DNA of 64,000 bases from Rhizobium esperanzae (GTDB taxonomy: Bacteria; Pseudomonadota; Alphaproteobacteria; Rhizobiales; Rhizobiaceae): positions 124,001 to 188,000 of the forward strand of contig NZ_JACIFY010000005.1 of the NCBI RefSeq assembly GCF_014197615.1, written 5' to 3'. The first letter of the stretch is position 1. The number at the start of each line of letters is the position of its first letter. Of this stretch, positions 41,577 to 50,271 are shown piece by piece. The notes below the pieces were generated by a model, which saw only the letters and a program-made list of their open reading frames with translations, was not told the DNA's origin and searched no databases. A program made the position numbers and the translations under genes.

Positions 41577-42157
41577 TGACGTTGCGCAACCCGTTCACCA
41601 GACTGGTATTATCGGCGCGGCGGCTCATCGCAGACCGCAAGGGCGCCGGCGCGATCGAATTCGCCATCCTCTTTCCGGTGCTGGTCATGCTCTATATCGG
41701 CGCTTTCGAGATCACGGTCGGTCTCAGCGTCAGCAAGCGCGCAACGCGCGCCGCAGGTTCGATCGCCGACCTCGTCACCCAGCAGCAATCCGTCACCAAA
41801 AGCGCGCTTGCGCAGATGCCCTCGGTCGCAACCTCGATCTTCGTGCCTTACAACACGACGGGGCTGACGTTGAAGATCACCGGCGTCACCATCGACGCCG
41901 GCGCCAATGCGAAGGTGCTGTGGTCCTGGGCGCAGGACGGGACAGTGCCCTATGCCAAAAACACCGCAGTATCCAACGTACCGTCCGATATGAAGACGGC
42001 GAACAGTTTCCTTGTTCGCACCGAGCTCAGCATCCCCTATACGATGTTCCTGTTTGCGCCGAACTTCATGCCGGATGGCATGCGCACGATCACCATCAGC
42101 CGCAGTTACTTCTACCGCCAGCGGCAAGGCGACTCGATCCCCTGCGGCGACTGCTGA
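41576..42157 (+). CDS. TadE-like pseudopilin 2
   Basis: The 193-residue protein repeats the pattern of its neighbour: a basic leader, then RKGAGAIEFAILFPVLVMLYIGAFEI with a possible CpaA cut after Gly23 and Glu at +5. A periplasmic domain follows, ending in a Cys pair (PCGDC) that could form a disulfide. It overlaps the previous gene by one base, so both are probably made together. It may take the role of TadF or of a shortened TadG. Confidence 0.85.
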   Translation: MTLRNPFTRLVLSARRLIADRKGAGAIEFAILFPVLVMLYIGAFEITVGLSVSKRATRAAGSIADLVTQQQSVTKSALAQMPSVATSIFVPYNTTGLTLKITGVTIDAGANAKVLWSWAQDGTVPYAKNTAVSNVPSDMKTANSFLVRTELSIPYTMFLFAPNFMPDGMRTITISRSYFYRQRQGDSIPCGDC

Positions 42158-42222
42158 CGCGCCTTTGCGCTCCTCTGGAATTTGCCAAGCCAGGCTCGGC
42201 ATTATATGGCTGGATCTCAGCC

Positions 42223-42242
42223 GCCTCCGACATTCCGGAGGC
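42223..42242. terminator. Hairpin between the TadE operon and deoB
   Basis: GCCTCCG (42223-42229) pairs perfectly with CGGAGGC (42236-42242) around a 6-nt loop. It lies 66 bp after the second TadE gene and 27 bp before deoB. No T run follows, so it may be a weak terminator or a 5' leader structure of deoB. Confidence 0.3.
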
Positions 42243-42268
42243 CGGCGGTCGGCTCTCTCGGGTGTAAA

Positions 42269-43489
42269 ATGGCGCGTGCCTTTCTTTTCGTTCTGGATTC
42301 TTTCGGCGTCGGCGGAGCGCCGGATGCGGCGGCCTACGGCGACGAGGGCGCCGATACGCTCGGCCATATCGCCGAGTTCTGCGCAGCGGGTGCTGCAGAC
42401 CGCGCCGGATTGCGCGAGGGACCACTTTCTTTGCCCAACATGTCGGAACTCGGGCTGATGCAGATCGCGCGCTCGGCCTCCGGGCGGTTCCCGGCCGGCA
42501 TGCCGGTTCCCGAGAAGGTCTACGGCATTTATGGCGCTGCCACCGAAATCTCCCGCGGCAAGGATACGCCGTCCGGCCATTGGGAAATTGCCGGAACACC
42601 CGTCAATTTCGATTGGGGCTATTTCCCGATCGAGGGCGACGCCTTTCCGCCGGAACTGCTGGAAGCGCTGTGCAGGGAGGCCAATCTGCCCGGCATTCTC
42701 GGCAACTGCCATGCCTCGGGAACGGAGATCATCGCCCGGCTCGGGGAGGAACATATCCGCACCGGCAAGCCGATCTGCTACACGTCCTCGGATTCGGTCT
42801 TCCAGGTCGCGGCGCACGAGGTGCATTTCGGTCTCGATCGTCTGCTGACTTTCTGCCGTTTGGCCCGCGGGATGCTCGATCGCTACAATATCGGCCGCGT
42901 CATCGCCCGGCCTTTCGTCGGCCAGTCCGCCTCTACCTTCCAGCGCACCGGAAACCGGCGCGACTTCTCCGTGCTGCCGCCGGAGCCGACGCTGCTCGAC
43001 CGGCTCATCGAGCACAACAGGCATGTGCATGCTGTCGGAAAGATCGGCGACATCTTCGCGCATCAGGGCATTTCGCGGGTCATCAAGGCGACCGGCAACG
43101 AGGCGCTGATGGATGCGACGCTTTCCACCATCGACGAGGCCGAGGACGGCGATCTCGTCTTCACCAATTTCGTCGATTTCGACATGATTTACGGCCATCG
43201 CCGCGACGTGGCGGGTTATGCCGCAGCACTCGAAGCCTTCGATGCGCGCCTGGGCGAGGTCCACAAGAAACTGAAGCCGGGCGATCTCGTCGTGCTCACC
43301 GCCGACCATGGCTGCGACCCGACCTGGCGCGGTACGGACCATACGCGCGAGCGCGTGCCCGTCATCGCCTATGGGCCCGGCATCCGGTCGCGCTCGATCG
43401 GCGTACGCCGCAGCTATGCCGATATCGGCGAGAGCATCGCGCGCCATCTCGGCATTCCGGCCGGACCGCATGGGAGGAGTTTTCTGTGA
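42269..43489 (+). CDS. deoB: Phosphopentomutase
   Basis: DeoB interconverts deoxyribose-1-phosphate and deoxyribose-5-phosphate (and the ribose forms), linking nucleoside phosphorylases to DeoC. The 406-residue protein has the alkaline-phosphatase-type metal sites at [11 protein letters not shown] near the start and [18 protein letters not shown] near the end, and the substrate-side SGHWEIAG and [13 protein letters not shown]. Length is normal. The stop overlaps the add start (GTGA). It heads the plus-strand deoB-add-upp group. Confidence 0.96.
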   Translation: MARAFLFVLDSFGVGGAPDAAAYGDEGADTLGHIAEFCAAGAADRAGLREGPLSLPNMSELGLMQIARSASGRFPAGMPVPEKVYGIYGAATEISRGKDTPSGHWEIAGTPVNFDWGYFPIEGDAFPPELLEALCREANLPGILGNCHASGTEIIARLGEEHIRTGKPICYTSSDSVFQVAAHEVHFGLDRLLTFCRLARGMLDRYNIGRVIARPFVGQSASTFQRTGNRRDFSVLPPEPTLLDRLIEHNRHVHAVGKIGDIFAHQGISRVIKATGNEALMDATLSTIDEAEDGDLVFTNFVDFDMIYGHRRDVAGYAAALEAFDARLGEVHKKLKPGDLVVLTADHGCDPTWRGTDHTRERVPVIAYGPGIRSRSIGVRRSYADIGESIARHLGIPAGPHGRSFL

Positions 43490-44454
43490 CATCGCATTTG
43501 AAGAAGGTCGAGCTGCACTGCCATCTGGAAGGTGCGGCACCTCCAGCTCTGACCGAGGCGCAGGCGCGCAAATACGGCGTCGACATCAGCGGCGAGCTTC
43601 GCGGTGGGACCTATGTCTGGCATGATTTCGCAAGCTTCCTCGAATGTTACGACAAGGTTTCCGAGGTCTACCGGACCGAGGAGGACTATGCGCTTCTGAC
43701 CGAAACCTATCTCGACGAACTCGCCGGCATCAATACGATCTATAGCGAACTCATCGTGTCACCGGACCACGGCAAGCGCATCGGGCTCGGCGCCGATGCC
43801 TATATATCGGGTGTCTGCGAAGGCATCCGGCGAGCCAGGGAAAAGAGCGGCATCGAGGCCCGGCTGATCGTCACCGGCGAGCGGCATTTCGGCCCGGAGA
43901 GCGTGATCGGTGCCGCCGAATACGCGGCCAAGGCCGGCAATCCTTTGATAACAGGCTTCAACCTTGCCGGCGAGGAGCGCATGGGACGCGTCGCCGATTA
44001 TATCAGAGCTTTCGATATCGCCCGCGATGCCGGCCTGGGGCTCACCATCCATGCCGGCGAGGTCTGCGGCGCCTTCAGTGTCGCCGACGCGCTCGATGCC
44101 GTGCGCCCCTCGCGCATCGGCCATGGCGTGCGCGCCATCGAGGATCTCGATCTGGTGAAGCGGCTTGCCGATCTCGGCACCGTGCTCGAGATCTGCCCCG
44201 GCTCCAATATTGCGCTTAAAGTCTTTCCGGATTTCGCCTCGCATCCGCTGCGCCGGCTGAAGGAAGCCGGTGTGCGGGTAACGATCAGTTCGGACGATCC
44301 GCCTTTCTTTCATACCTCGCTGGCGCGGGAATATGAACTTGCCGCCGGGGCTTTCGGCTTCAGCGACACTGAGATCGATGCCATGACGCGCACGGCGATC
44401 GAGGCGGCCTTCGTCGACGAAGAGACGCGCAAGGCCCTGCTCGCCCGGCTTTGA
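43486..44454 (+). CDS. add: Adenosine deaminase
   Basis: The enzyme hydrolyses adenosine or deoxyadenosine to inosine forms and ammonia. The 322-residue protein has the metal-site motifs [22 protein letters not shown] (with the catalytic Glu region) and [13 protein letters not shown] start at 43486 overlaps the deoB stop by four bases and is preceded by GGGAGGAG, which fixes the start. Its product feeds the purine nucleoside phosphorylase at 48102-48902. An adenine-deaminase role of close relatives cannot be excluded. Confidence 0.92.
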   Translation: MTSHLKKVELHCHLEGAAPPALTEAQARKYGVDISGELRGGTYVWHDFASFLECYDKVSEVYRTEEDYALLTETYLDELAGINTIYSELIVSPDHGKRIGLGADAYISGVCEGIRRAREKSGIEARLIVTGERHFGPESVIGAAEYAAKAGNPLITGFNLAGEERMGRVADYIRAFDIARDAGLGLTIHAGEVCGAFSVADALDAVRPSRIGHGVRAIEDLDLVKRLADLGTVLEICPGSNIALKVFPDFASHPLRRLKEAGVRVTISSDDPPFFHTSLAREYELAAGAFGFSDTEIDAMTRTAIEAAFVDEETRKALLARL

Positions 44455-44495
44455 GGGCTGAATGTCGGCCTTAAGAGGCTGGGGATGATCGGCGC

Positions 44496-44529
44496 AAATC
44501 GGCCTCCACTCTTGCAGTCGGGCCGATTT
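44496..44529. promoter_or_regulatory. Stem-loop between add and upp
   Basis: AAATCGGCC (44496-44504) pairs perfectly with GGCCGATTT (44521-44529) around a 16-nt loop. It lies 42 bp after the add stop and 42 bp before upp. It may end the add transcript, or act as a leader structure for upp; no clear T run follows. Confidence 0.4.
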
Positions 44530-44571
44530 CCGTGAAAGAAACATTCGATAGAAAGAATGAAAGGCTTCCCC

Positions 44572-45201
44572 ATGGACGGCGTTACGGTCATCGATCACCC
44601 GCTGGTGCAGCACAAACTCACCATCATGCGGCGCAAGGAGACATCGACGGGAAGTTTCCGGCGGTTGCTGCGCGAAATCTCCACGCTTCTCTGTTACGAA
44701 GTGACCCGCGATCTCGAACTGACGATGGCAACGATCGAGACGCCGCTGCAGACGATGGACTCGCCGATCCTCGAAGGCAAGAAGCTGGTCTTCGCCTCGA
44801 TCCTGCGCGCCGGCAACGGGCTGCTCGAAGGCATGCTCGATCTCGTGCCGTCCGCCCGCGTCTCGCATATCGGCGTCTATCGCGATCACGAGACGCTGCA
44901 GCCGGTCGAATATTACTTCAAGGCGCCGGAGGATGTGGCCGAGCGCCTGATCATCGTCGTCGACCCGATGCTGGCGACCGGCAATTCGTCGATCGCGGCG
45001 ATCGACAAGCTCAAGGAACGTGGCGCTCACAATATCCGCTTCCTCTGCCTGCTTGCCGCCCCGGAAGGCATCCGCAACTTCCGCGCCGCCCATCCCGATG
45101 TTCCCGTTTTCACCGCATCGATCGACAGTCATCTCAACGAGAAGGGCTATATCGTACCCGGCCTCGGCGATGCCGGCGACCGCATGTACGGCACCAAATA
45201 G
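44572..45201 (+). CDS. upp: Uracil phosphoribosyltransferase
   Basis: Upp makes UMP from uracil and PRPP, recovering the base released by DeoA-type phosphorylases. The 209-residue protein has the PRPP-binding loop [15 protein letters not shown] and the conserved N-terminal [17 protein letters not shown]. The start at 44572 gives the usual [11 protein letters not shown] and has AAAGG before it; ATG 44557 would add five residues. It is followed by a good terminator, so it ends the plus-strand salvage unit. Confidence 0.96.
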   Translation: MDGVTVIDHPLVQHKLTIMRRKETSTGSFRRLLREISTLLCYEVTRDLELTMATIETPLQTMDSPILEGKKLVFASILRAGNGLLEGMLDLVPSARVSHIGVYRDHETLQPVEYYFKAPEDVAERLIIVVDPMLATGNSSIAAIDKLKERGAHNIRFLCLLAAPEGIRNFRAAHPDVPVFTASIDSHLNEKGYIVPGLGDAGDRMYGTK

Positions 45202-45237
45202 TTTCAGCCTTCCTTTACCAAATCGAAAGAGTTTTTA

Positions 45238-45266
45238 GGCCCGGATGGTTCGTTCCGGGCCTTTTT
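45238..45266 (+). terminator. Rho-independent terminator of upp
   Basis: GGCCCGGA (45238-45245) pairs perfectly with TCCGGGCC (45254-45261), followed by TTTTT. It starts 36 bp after the upp stop. Confidence 0.85.
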
Positions 45267-45364
45267 GTATCGATCTTAGCGACTTATCAGGATTTGAGGC
45301 TTAGCAAGCTTGAAGCATGAGGCCCTGCATGAAGCCGGGTTTATACAGGAAGGATTTCTGTTTC

Positions 45365-45898
45365 ATGCTCGTGCGTACCGTCATATTTGCCAGCATCGCC
45401 GCGGTGCTGGCCACACAGGCGCCCTCCTTCTTCGGAAGCACCAGCCCGCAGTCTGCCGACGCCCTCTCCGCCAACTACGTATCGCCTGAAAGCGACCAGC
45501 CCGTCGCACCCGCGCCGGTCTCCGCCAGCAATGCGATCCGCCTGCAGGCGGATGCGCAGGGCCATTATACCGGCAGTTTCAAGATCAACGGCAAGCCGGT
45601 GCAGGGCCTGATCGATACCGGCGCCACCTATGTCGCGCTCAACGAGACGCTTGCCCGCCGGCTCGGCTACACGGCCAACCAGCTCGATTTCCGCTATGGC
45701 GTGAACACCGCCAACGGCCAGACGAAGGCGGCGCATGTGATGCTCGACCGGGTCGAAATCGGCGGTATCCGCGTGCGCGAGGTCGAAGCCTTCGTGCTCA
45801 AGGACGATGCGCTGACGACGACGCTGGTCGGCATGAGCTTCCTGCGGAAACTCGCCTCCTATTCCGTCGCCGACGGTTCGCTCAGCCTCAAGCAGTAA
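45365..45898 (+). CDS. Membrane-anchored retropepsin-like aspartic protease (TIGR02281 type)
   Basis: The 177-residue protein has an N-terminal hydrophobic segment (VIFASIAAVLATQAPSFF) that is an anchor or signal. Then comes a single retropepsin-like domain with the active Asp in VQGLIDTGATYVALN and the paired strand LVGMSFLRKLASYSV. Enzymes of this type act as homodimers; in rhizobia their targets are unknown. The start at 45365 was chosen for the signal; ATG at 45329 is an option. It is convergent with deoA, 3 bp apart. Confidence 0.82.
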   Translation: MLVRTVIFASIAAVLATQAPSFFGSTSPQSADALSANYVSPESDQPVAPAPVSASNAIRLQADAQGHYTGSFKINGKPVQGLIDTGATYVALNETLARRLGYTANQLDFRYGVNTANGQTKAAHVMLDRVEIGGIRVREVEAFVLKDDALTTTLVGMSFLRKLASYSVADGSLSLKQ

Positions 45899-45901
45899 CG
45901 A

Positions 45902-47209
45902 TCAGATAAGGCCTGTTATCACCGGCGCCTGCTCCGGCTTTTCCTCGGTGATGCGGTAATGCACGGCAAGCGCCGCAGCAGCCTTCTCCGCCGCCGCTTC
46001 GTCGGCGGCATGGACCAGCGCGATTGGGTCGCCGGCATTCACGCGGGTGCCGAGCGGCAGGAGTTCGGAGAAGCCGACGCGGTGGTCGATCCGGTCCTTG
46101 GGATGGCGTCTTCCGCCGCCGAGATCGATGACGCTGACACCGATACCGCGGGCATCGCAGGCGGAAAGCCAGCCGGACCGGCCGGCCGGGACAGGTTTTT
46201 CCACCGGCGCCCTGGCCAGATATCTTTCGGGGTTTTCGACAAGATCGGTCGGACCACCGAGCATGGAGACCATGCGCGCGAAGACTTCGGCCGCCCTCCC
46301 CGACGACAAGGCCCGGCGCGCCATACCGTCAGCTTCCCCGGACGAGGCGGCAATGCCTGATTTCACCAGCATTTCGGCGGCGAAGGCAAGAACGATGGCC
46401 TGGAGCCGTGTCTCCGCCTTCCCACCCGCCAGGAAATCCAGGCAGTTGCGCATTTCAACCGCATTGCCGGCACTATCGGCGAGCGGCTGGTTCATGTCGG
46501 TGATCAGCGCCGAGGTCTTTACACCCGCGCCATTGGCAACTTCCACCAGCGACCGCGCCAGGATCTCAGCCTGGGCGCGGTCGGCCATGAAGGCGCCGTT
46601 GCCGACCTTGACATCGAGCACCAGCGTCTCAAGCCCGGCCGCCAATTTCTTCGAGAGGATGGACGCAGTGATCAGCGGAATGGAATCGACGGTGGCGGTC
46701 ACGTCACGCACGGCATAGAGCCTGCCGTCGGCAGGCGCCAAGGCCCCGGTCTGGCCGATGATGGCGCATCCCGCTTCCTTCACCACCTTGTGGAACAGGT
46801 CGGCATCCGGGGTGATCATATAGCCTGGAATGGATTCGAGCTTATCCAGCGTGCCACCGGTATGACCGAGGCCGCGTCCCGATATCATCGGAACGGCGAG
46901 GCCGCAGGCCGCAGCGATCGGCGCCAGCATCAGCGAAACATTGTCGCCGACGCCGCCGGTCGAATGTTTGTCGGCGATCGGGCGGTCGATGTCAGCCCAT
47001 CGCAGCCGATCGCCGGAGTCGGCCATCGCCAGCGTCAAGGCGACGATTTCCTCGCGCGACATGCCCTTGAACCAGACGGCCATGGCGAAGGCGCCGATCT
47101 GACCTTCCGACAGTTGACCGGCGGCAAGTGCGGCGATGAAGGAGTTGATATCGGCGGGGCCGAGTTCCTCGCCGTCGCGTTTACGCCGAATGATCTCCTG
47201 CGGAATCAT
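45902..47209 (-). CDS. deoA: Thymidine phosphorylase
   Basis: DeoA splits thymidine and deoxyuridine into base and deoxyribose-1-phosphate. The 435-residue protein has the family signature SGRGLGHTGGTLDKLESIPGY and the phosphate/glycine region DKHSTGGVGDNVSLMLAPIAAACG, plus the C-terminal pyrimidine phosphorylase domain (GDPIALVHAADEAAAEKAA). The ATG at 47209 comes one base after the deoC stop, so deoC and deoA are coupled. It is the last gene of the minus-strand nucleoside operon. Confidence 0.95.
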   Translation of the reverse strand: MIPQEIIRRKRDGEELGPADINSFIAALAAGQLSEGQIGAFAMAVWFKGMSREEIVALTLAMADSGDRLRWADIDRPIADKHSTGGVGDNVSLMLAPIAAACGLAVPMISGRGLGHTGGTLDKLESIPGYMITPDADLFHKVVKEAGCAIIGQTGALAPADGRLYAVRDVTATVDSIPLITASILSKKLAAGLETLVLDVKVGNGAFMADRAQAEILARSLVEVANGAGVKTSALITDMNQPLADSAGNAVEMRNCLDFLAGGKAETRLQAIVLAFAAEMLVKSGIAASSGEADGMARRALSSGRAAEVFARMVSMLGGPTDLVENPERYLARAPVEKPVPAGRSGWLSACDARGIGVSVIDLGGGRRHPKDRIDHRVGFSELLPLGTRVNAGDPIALVHAADEAAAEKAAAALAVHYRITEEKPEQAPVITGLI

Positions 47210-47210
47210 T

Positions 47211-47987
47211 TCAATAGCTCGACGCCGCAACCGATGCCGGCTGTGCTCCGCTCAGAACCGCCAGGATATCGTCGAGCAGACCGGAAGCGCCGAAGCGAAA
47301 GGTCGACGGCATCGCCCAGTCCGGCGCCATGATGGTTTCGGCAAGGCTGAGATAAAGCGCTGCATCGGCCACCGAACCAATGCCGCCGGCCGGCTTGAAG
47401 CCGACCTTGCGTCCGCTCTCGCGGATGGCGCGGATCATGATGTCGGCGGCTTCGAGCGTTGCGTTAACGGCAACCTTGCCGGTGGAGGTCTTGATGAAAT
47501 CGGCGCCGGCGTCGATGGCAAGTTCGGAGGCGCGGCGGATCAATGCCGCATCCTTCAGCTCGCCGGTTTCGATGATGACCTTCAGCAGAACGGGGCCGGT
47601 GCATTCCGTGCGCACCGCCTTGACCATATCGGTCACCGCCTTCTCGTTGCCGGCAAGCAGCTTGCGATAGGGAATGACCAGATCGATCTCGTCGGCGCCA
47701 TCGGCAATCGCCTCGCGGGTTTCGGCGGCAACATCGGCCACTTCCATATCGCCAGAGGGGAAGTTGACGACGGTGGCGATCCGCACGGCATGACCGGTGC
47801 CGAGGATATTGCGGGCCTGAGCGACGAAGCGCGGCCAGATGCAGATCGCCGCGCTGTTGCCATAGGGCGTCTGCGCACGGGCGCAGAGCGTCTCGATCTG
47901 CGCCTGCGTGCAATCATCCTTCAAATTGGTGAGGTCGAGAAGGGAAAGGGCAACGGCCGCCGTCTCCCGGATGGAATGGCTATTCAT
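47211..47987 (-). CDS. deoC: Deoxyribose-phosphate aldolase
   Basis: DeoC splits deoxyribose-5-phosphate into acetaldehyde and glyceraldehyde-3-phosphate. The 258-residue TIM-barrel protein carries the Schiff-base lysine in ADFIKTSTGKV and the second conserved lysine in KVGFKPAGGI. Strand motifs LLDLTNLKDD and VVNFPSGD are also present. A RIME copy (48001-48113) lies between its start and the upstream phosphorylase, so its promoter or mRNA processing may be separate. AGGAAACG precedes the ATG. Confidence 0.95.
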   Translation of the reverse strand: MNSHSIRETAAVALSLLDLTNLKDDCTQAQIETLCARAQTPYGNSAAICIWPRFVAQARNILGTGHAVRIATVVNFPSGDMEVADVAAETREAIADGADEIDLVIPYRKLLAGNEKAVTDMVKAVRTECTGPVLLKVIIETGELKDAALIRRASELAIDAGADFIKTSTGKVAVNATLEAADIMIRAIRESGRKVGFKPAGGIGSVADAALYLSLAETIMAPDWAMPSTFRFGASGLLDDILAVLSGAQPASVAASSY

Positions 47988-48000
47988 TTTCGTTTCCTCT

Positions 48001-48113
48001 AGAGCATGATGCCGAAAAGTGTGAGCGGTTTTCGGACAACATCATGCTCTCACTATTTAATGTAGAACAGGATTCAGATTTTAGGCCGACCCGGCCTAAA
48101 ATCATCCTGTTCT
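48001..48113 (+). repeat. RIME-like intergenic mosaic element, copy 2
   Basis: About 113 bp with two strong palindromes. The first has AGAGCATGATG (48001-48011) and CATCATGCTCT (48040-48050) as perfect 11-bp arms and inner CCGAAAA/TTTTCGG arms. The second has AACAGGAT and ATCCTGTT outer arms and TTTTAGGCCG/CGGCCTAAAA inner arms. It is closely similar to the copy at 30314-30426. It lies between deoC and the phosphorylase gene, and its right end encodes the last codons and stop of the latter. Confidence 0.85.
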
Positions 48114-48902
48114 GGCCGCAATCATCTCTTTCAATATGGCGGCGAGACGGGCGCCGCCGATGGGCGCCATGTCCTTGGTTTCTTCATGGCTAAGCTCATT
48201 GCCGGTCATGCCTGCGCCATAGTTGGTGATAACCGAGGCGGCCGCAACCCTCAGGCCCAGCATTCTTGCGATGATGACCTCGGGCACCGTCGACATGCCG
48301 ACGGCGTCGGCGCCGAGGATGCGCGCCATGCGGATTTCGGCCGGCGTTTCGAAGCTCGGACCGGAGAACCACATATAGACGCCTTGCGACAGCTCGATCT
48401 TGAGCTTCGCCGCCGCCCTCTGCATCGCCACGGCCAGGCCGGCATCATAGGCATTGGTCATGCCGACGAAACGGTGATCGCTTTCCTCGCCGATCAGCGG
48501 GTTCATGCCGGAATAATTGATGTGATCGGTGATCTGCATCACCGAACCGGGCGGCATGTCGTCGCGCAGCGACCCGGCCGAATTGGTCAGGATCAACGCT
48601 TCGACGCCGAGCGCCTTCAGCACCTCGATCGGCAGGCGCATAGCATTGGCATCGCCCTTTTCGTAATAATGCACGCGGCCGGAAAGCATGACCACGGGCT
48701 CGCCCCCGAGACGGCCGGCGACGACTTCGCCCGCATGGCCGGAGACGGCGCTGACGGGAAAACCCGGCAGGTCGCGATAGGGAACGCGGACGGCGTCGTC
48801 CACTTCTGCGACGAGCGAACCGAGACCGGAGCCGAGCACGATGCCGTGACGCGGCTTGATGCCGCCGAGCAATGCGGCGAGCAGGCTGACCGTCGCCTTC
48901 AT
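48102..48902 (-). CDS. Purine-nucleoside phosphorylase (trimeric PNP family)
   Basis: The enzyme splits inosine, guanosine and their deoxy forms into base and (deoxy)ribose-1-phosphate. The 266-residue protein has the family motifs IVLGSGLGSL, LSGRVHYYEKGD, TNSAGSLRDDMPPGSVMQITDHIN and the substrate-side YMWFSGPSFETPAEIRM. Size and motifs fit the low-mass trimeric class (PunA/XapA), not DeoD. The ATG overlaps the cdd stop by four bases. The last residues (ARTG) and the TGA stop lie inside the RIME element, so the C terminus has been remodelled by it. Confidence 0.93.
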   Translation of the reverse strand: MKATVSLLAALLGGIKPRHGIVLGSGLGSLVAEVDDAVRVPYRDLPGFPVSAVSGHAGEVVAGRLGGEPVVMLSGRVHYYEKGDANAMRLPIEVLKALGVEALILTNSAGSLRDDMPPGSVMQITDHINYSGMNPLIGEESDHRFVGMTNAYDAGLAVAMQRAAAKLKIELSQGVYMWFSGPSFETPAEIRMARILGADAVGMSTVPEVIIARMLGLRVAAASVITNYGAGMTGNELSHEETKDMAPIGGARLAAILKEMIAARTG

Positions 48903-49288
48903 CCGAGTTCCGTCTCGAAGCTGAAAGGAAGAAGCTCTTCCATCGTCATGGTCTTCTTCACACCCGCCTCATCGCAGAGATAGATCTTCGTGTCCTTCGA
49001 GGCGAATTCGGAGATCTTCTGGCGGCAGCCGCCGCAGGGCGGGCAGAGCGGCAGCTTCTCGGCGATCACAGCCATTTCGACGATCTTCCTGGCGCCGCCC
49101 ATGATCATGGCGCTGATCGCCGTCGGCTCGGCGCACCATCCTTGCGGAAAGGAGAGGTTTTCGATGTTGGCGCCGGTATAGACCTTGCCGTCCTCGGCGC
49201 GGATCGCCGCGCCCACCGGGAATTTCGAATAGGGCGCATGGGCAAAGGCCATGGCGCCGCGGGCCGCTTCGAACAGATCGTGAGACAT
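48899..49288 (-). CDS. cdd: Cytidine deaminase
   Basis: Cdd converts cytidine and deoxycytidine to uridine forms. The 129-residue protein has the zinc motifs GWCAEPTAIS and PLCPPCGGCRQKISEF and the N-terminal FAHAPYSKFPVGAAI, as in the tetrameric class. The ATG at 49288 gives MSHDLFEAARG; longer in-frame starts would overlap the permease gene. It sits between the ABC permease (one base gap) and the phosphorylase (four-base overlap), so all are co-translated. Confidence 0.95.
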   Translation of the reverse strand: MSHDLFEAARGAMAFAHAPYSKFPVGAAIRAEDGKVYTGANIENLSFPQGWCAEPTAISAMIMGGARKIVEMAVIAEKLPLCPPCGGCRQKISEFASKDTKIYLCDEAGVKKTMTMEELLPFSFETELG

Positions 49289-49289
49289 A

Positions 49290-50261
49290 TCAACGCTCCT
49301 TCGTATAGGGCACGCCGCCGGCCTTCGGCGGGATGGCGACGCCGATGAAGCCGGCAAGCAGGATGCAGGTGAGGATATAGGGCAGTGCCTGGAAGACCTG
49401 AACCGGCACCTCGCCGATCAATGGCACCTGCTTGCCCTGCATGAAATTCGCCAGCGCATCGAGGAAACCGAAAAGCAGACAGGCAAACATCACCGGTACC
49501 GGCTTCCATTTGGCGAAGACGAGAGCGGCGAGCGCGATATAACCCTTACCGGCCGACATGTCCTTGATGAAGGCGGCCGACTGGGCGATCGCGAGATAGG
49601 TGCCGGAAAAGCCGCAGAGGATGCCGGCGCACATGACGGCGCGATAACGCAACCAGGCAACCGAGATGCCTGCCGTATCGACCGCACCCGGATTTTCACC
49701 GACGGCGCGCAGCCTGAGGCCGAAGCGCGTGCGGTACAGCACCCACCAGGAGAAGGGCACGGCAAGAAACGCGAGATAGGTGAGGATGTTGTTGCCGGAG
49801 ATGACGTTGGCGTAGAGCGGCCCGACGATCGGTATATCATGGAGGGCATCGGCGCCCGGCAGGATGATCGGCGCGAAGCGCGCCTCCGCCGACAGCTGCG
49901 GCGTGCGCCCGCCCTGGCCGAACCAGGCCTGGCCGAGCACGATGGTGATGCCGGCGATGAAGAAGTTGATCGCCACGCCCGAGACGATCTGGTTGCCGCG
50001 ATTGGTGATCGAGGCGAAGCCGTGCACCAGGCTGAGCGCCACCGAGCAGACGATGCCGGCGCCGAGCCCCAGCCAGGCCGAATCGGTGAGATAGGCAATA
50101 CAGGCGGCAGCGAAAGCCGAGCCCAGCATCTTGCCCTCGAGGCCGATATCGAAGATGCCGGCGCGTTCCGAAAACAGACCGGCAAGAGCGGTGAAGATCA
50201 GCGGGATCGACAGACGGATCGTGGAGGCCAGGATACTGATGAAAATTTCATAATAATCCAT
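49290..50261 (-). CDS. ABC transporter permease of BmpA-type nucleoside importer (second)
   Basis: The 323-residue inner-membrane protein has about eight to nine hydrophobic segments. It carries the family motifs IFDIGLEGKMLGSAFAAA and LYRTRFGLRLRAVGENPGAVDTAGISV of BPD_transp_2 permeases that work with BmpA-type binding proteins. The ATG at 50261 follows GAGCGGACG. It pairs with the permease at 50272-51375, 10 bp upstream. Next to nucleoside enzymes, a nucleoside substrate is the strong inference. Confidence 0.92.
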   Translation of the reverse strand: MDYYEIFISILASTIRLSIPLIFTALAGLFSERAGIFDIGLEGKMLGSAFAAACIAYLTDSAWLGLGAGIVCSVALSLVHGFASITNRGNQIVSGVAINFFIAGITIVLGQAWFGQGGRTPQLSAEARFAPIILPGADALHDIPIVGPLYANVISGNNILTYLAFLAVPFSWWVLYRTRFGLRLRAVGENPGAVDTAGISVAWLRYRAVMCAGILCGFSGTYLAIAQSAAFIKDMSAGKGYIALAALVFAKWKPVPVMFACLLFGFLDALANFMQGKQVPLIGEVPVQVFQALPYILTCILLAGFIGVAIPPKAGGVPYTKER

Positions 50262-50271
50262 CGTCCGCTCC

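Noticed and set aside
41609..43540. 643-residue minus-strand open frame
   Set aside because: It runs opposite to the second TadE gene and deoB, which are both clear genes with good starts.
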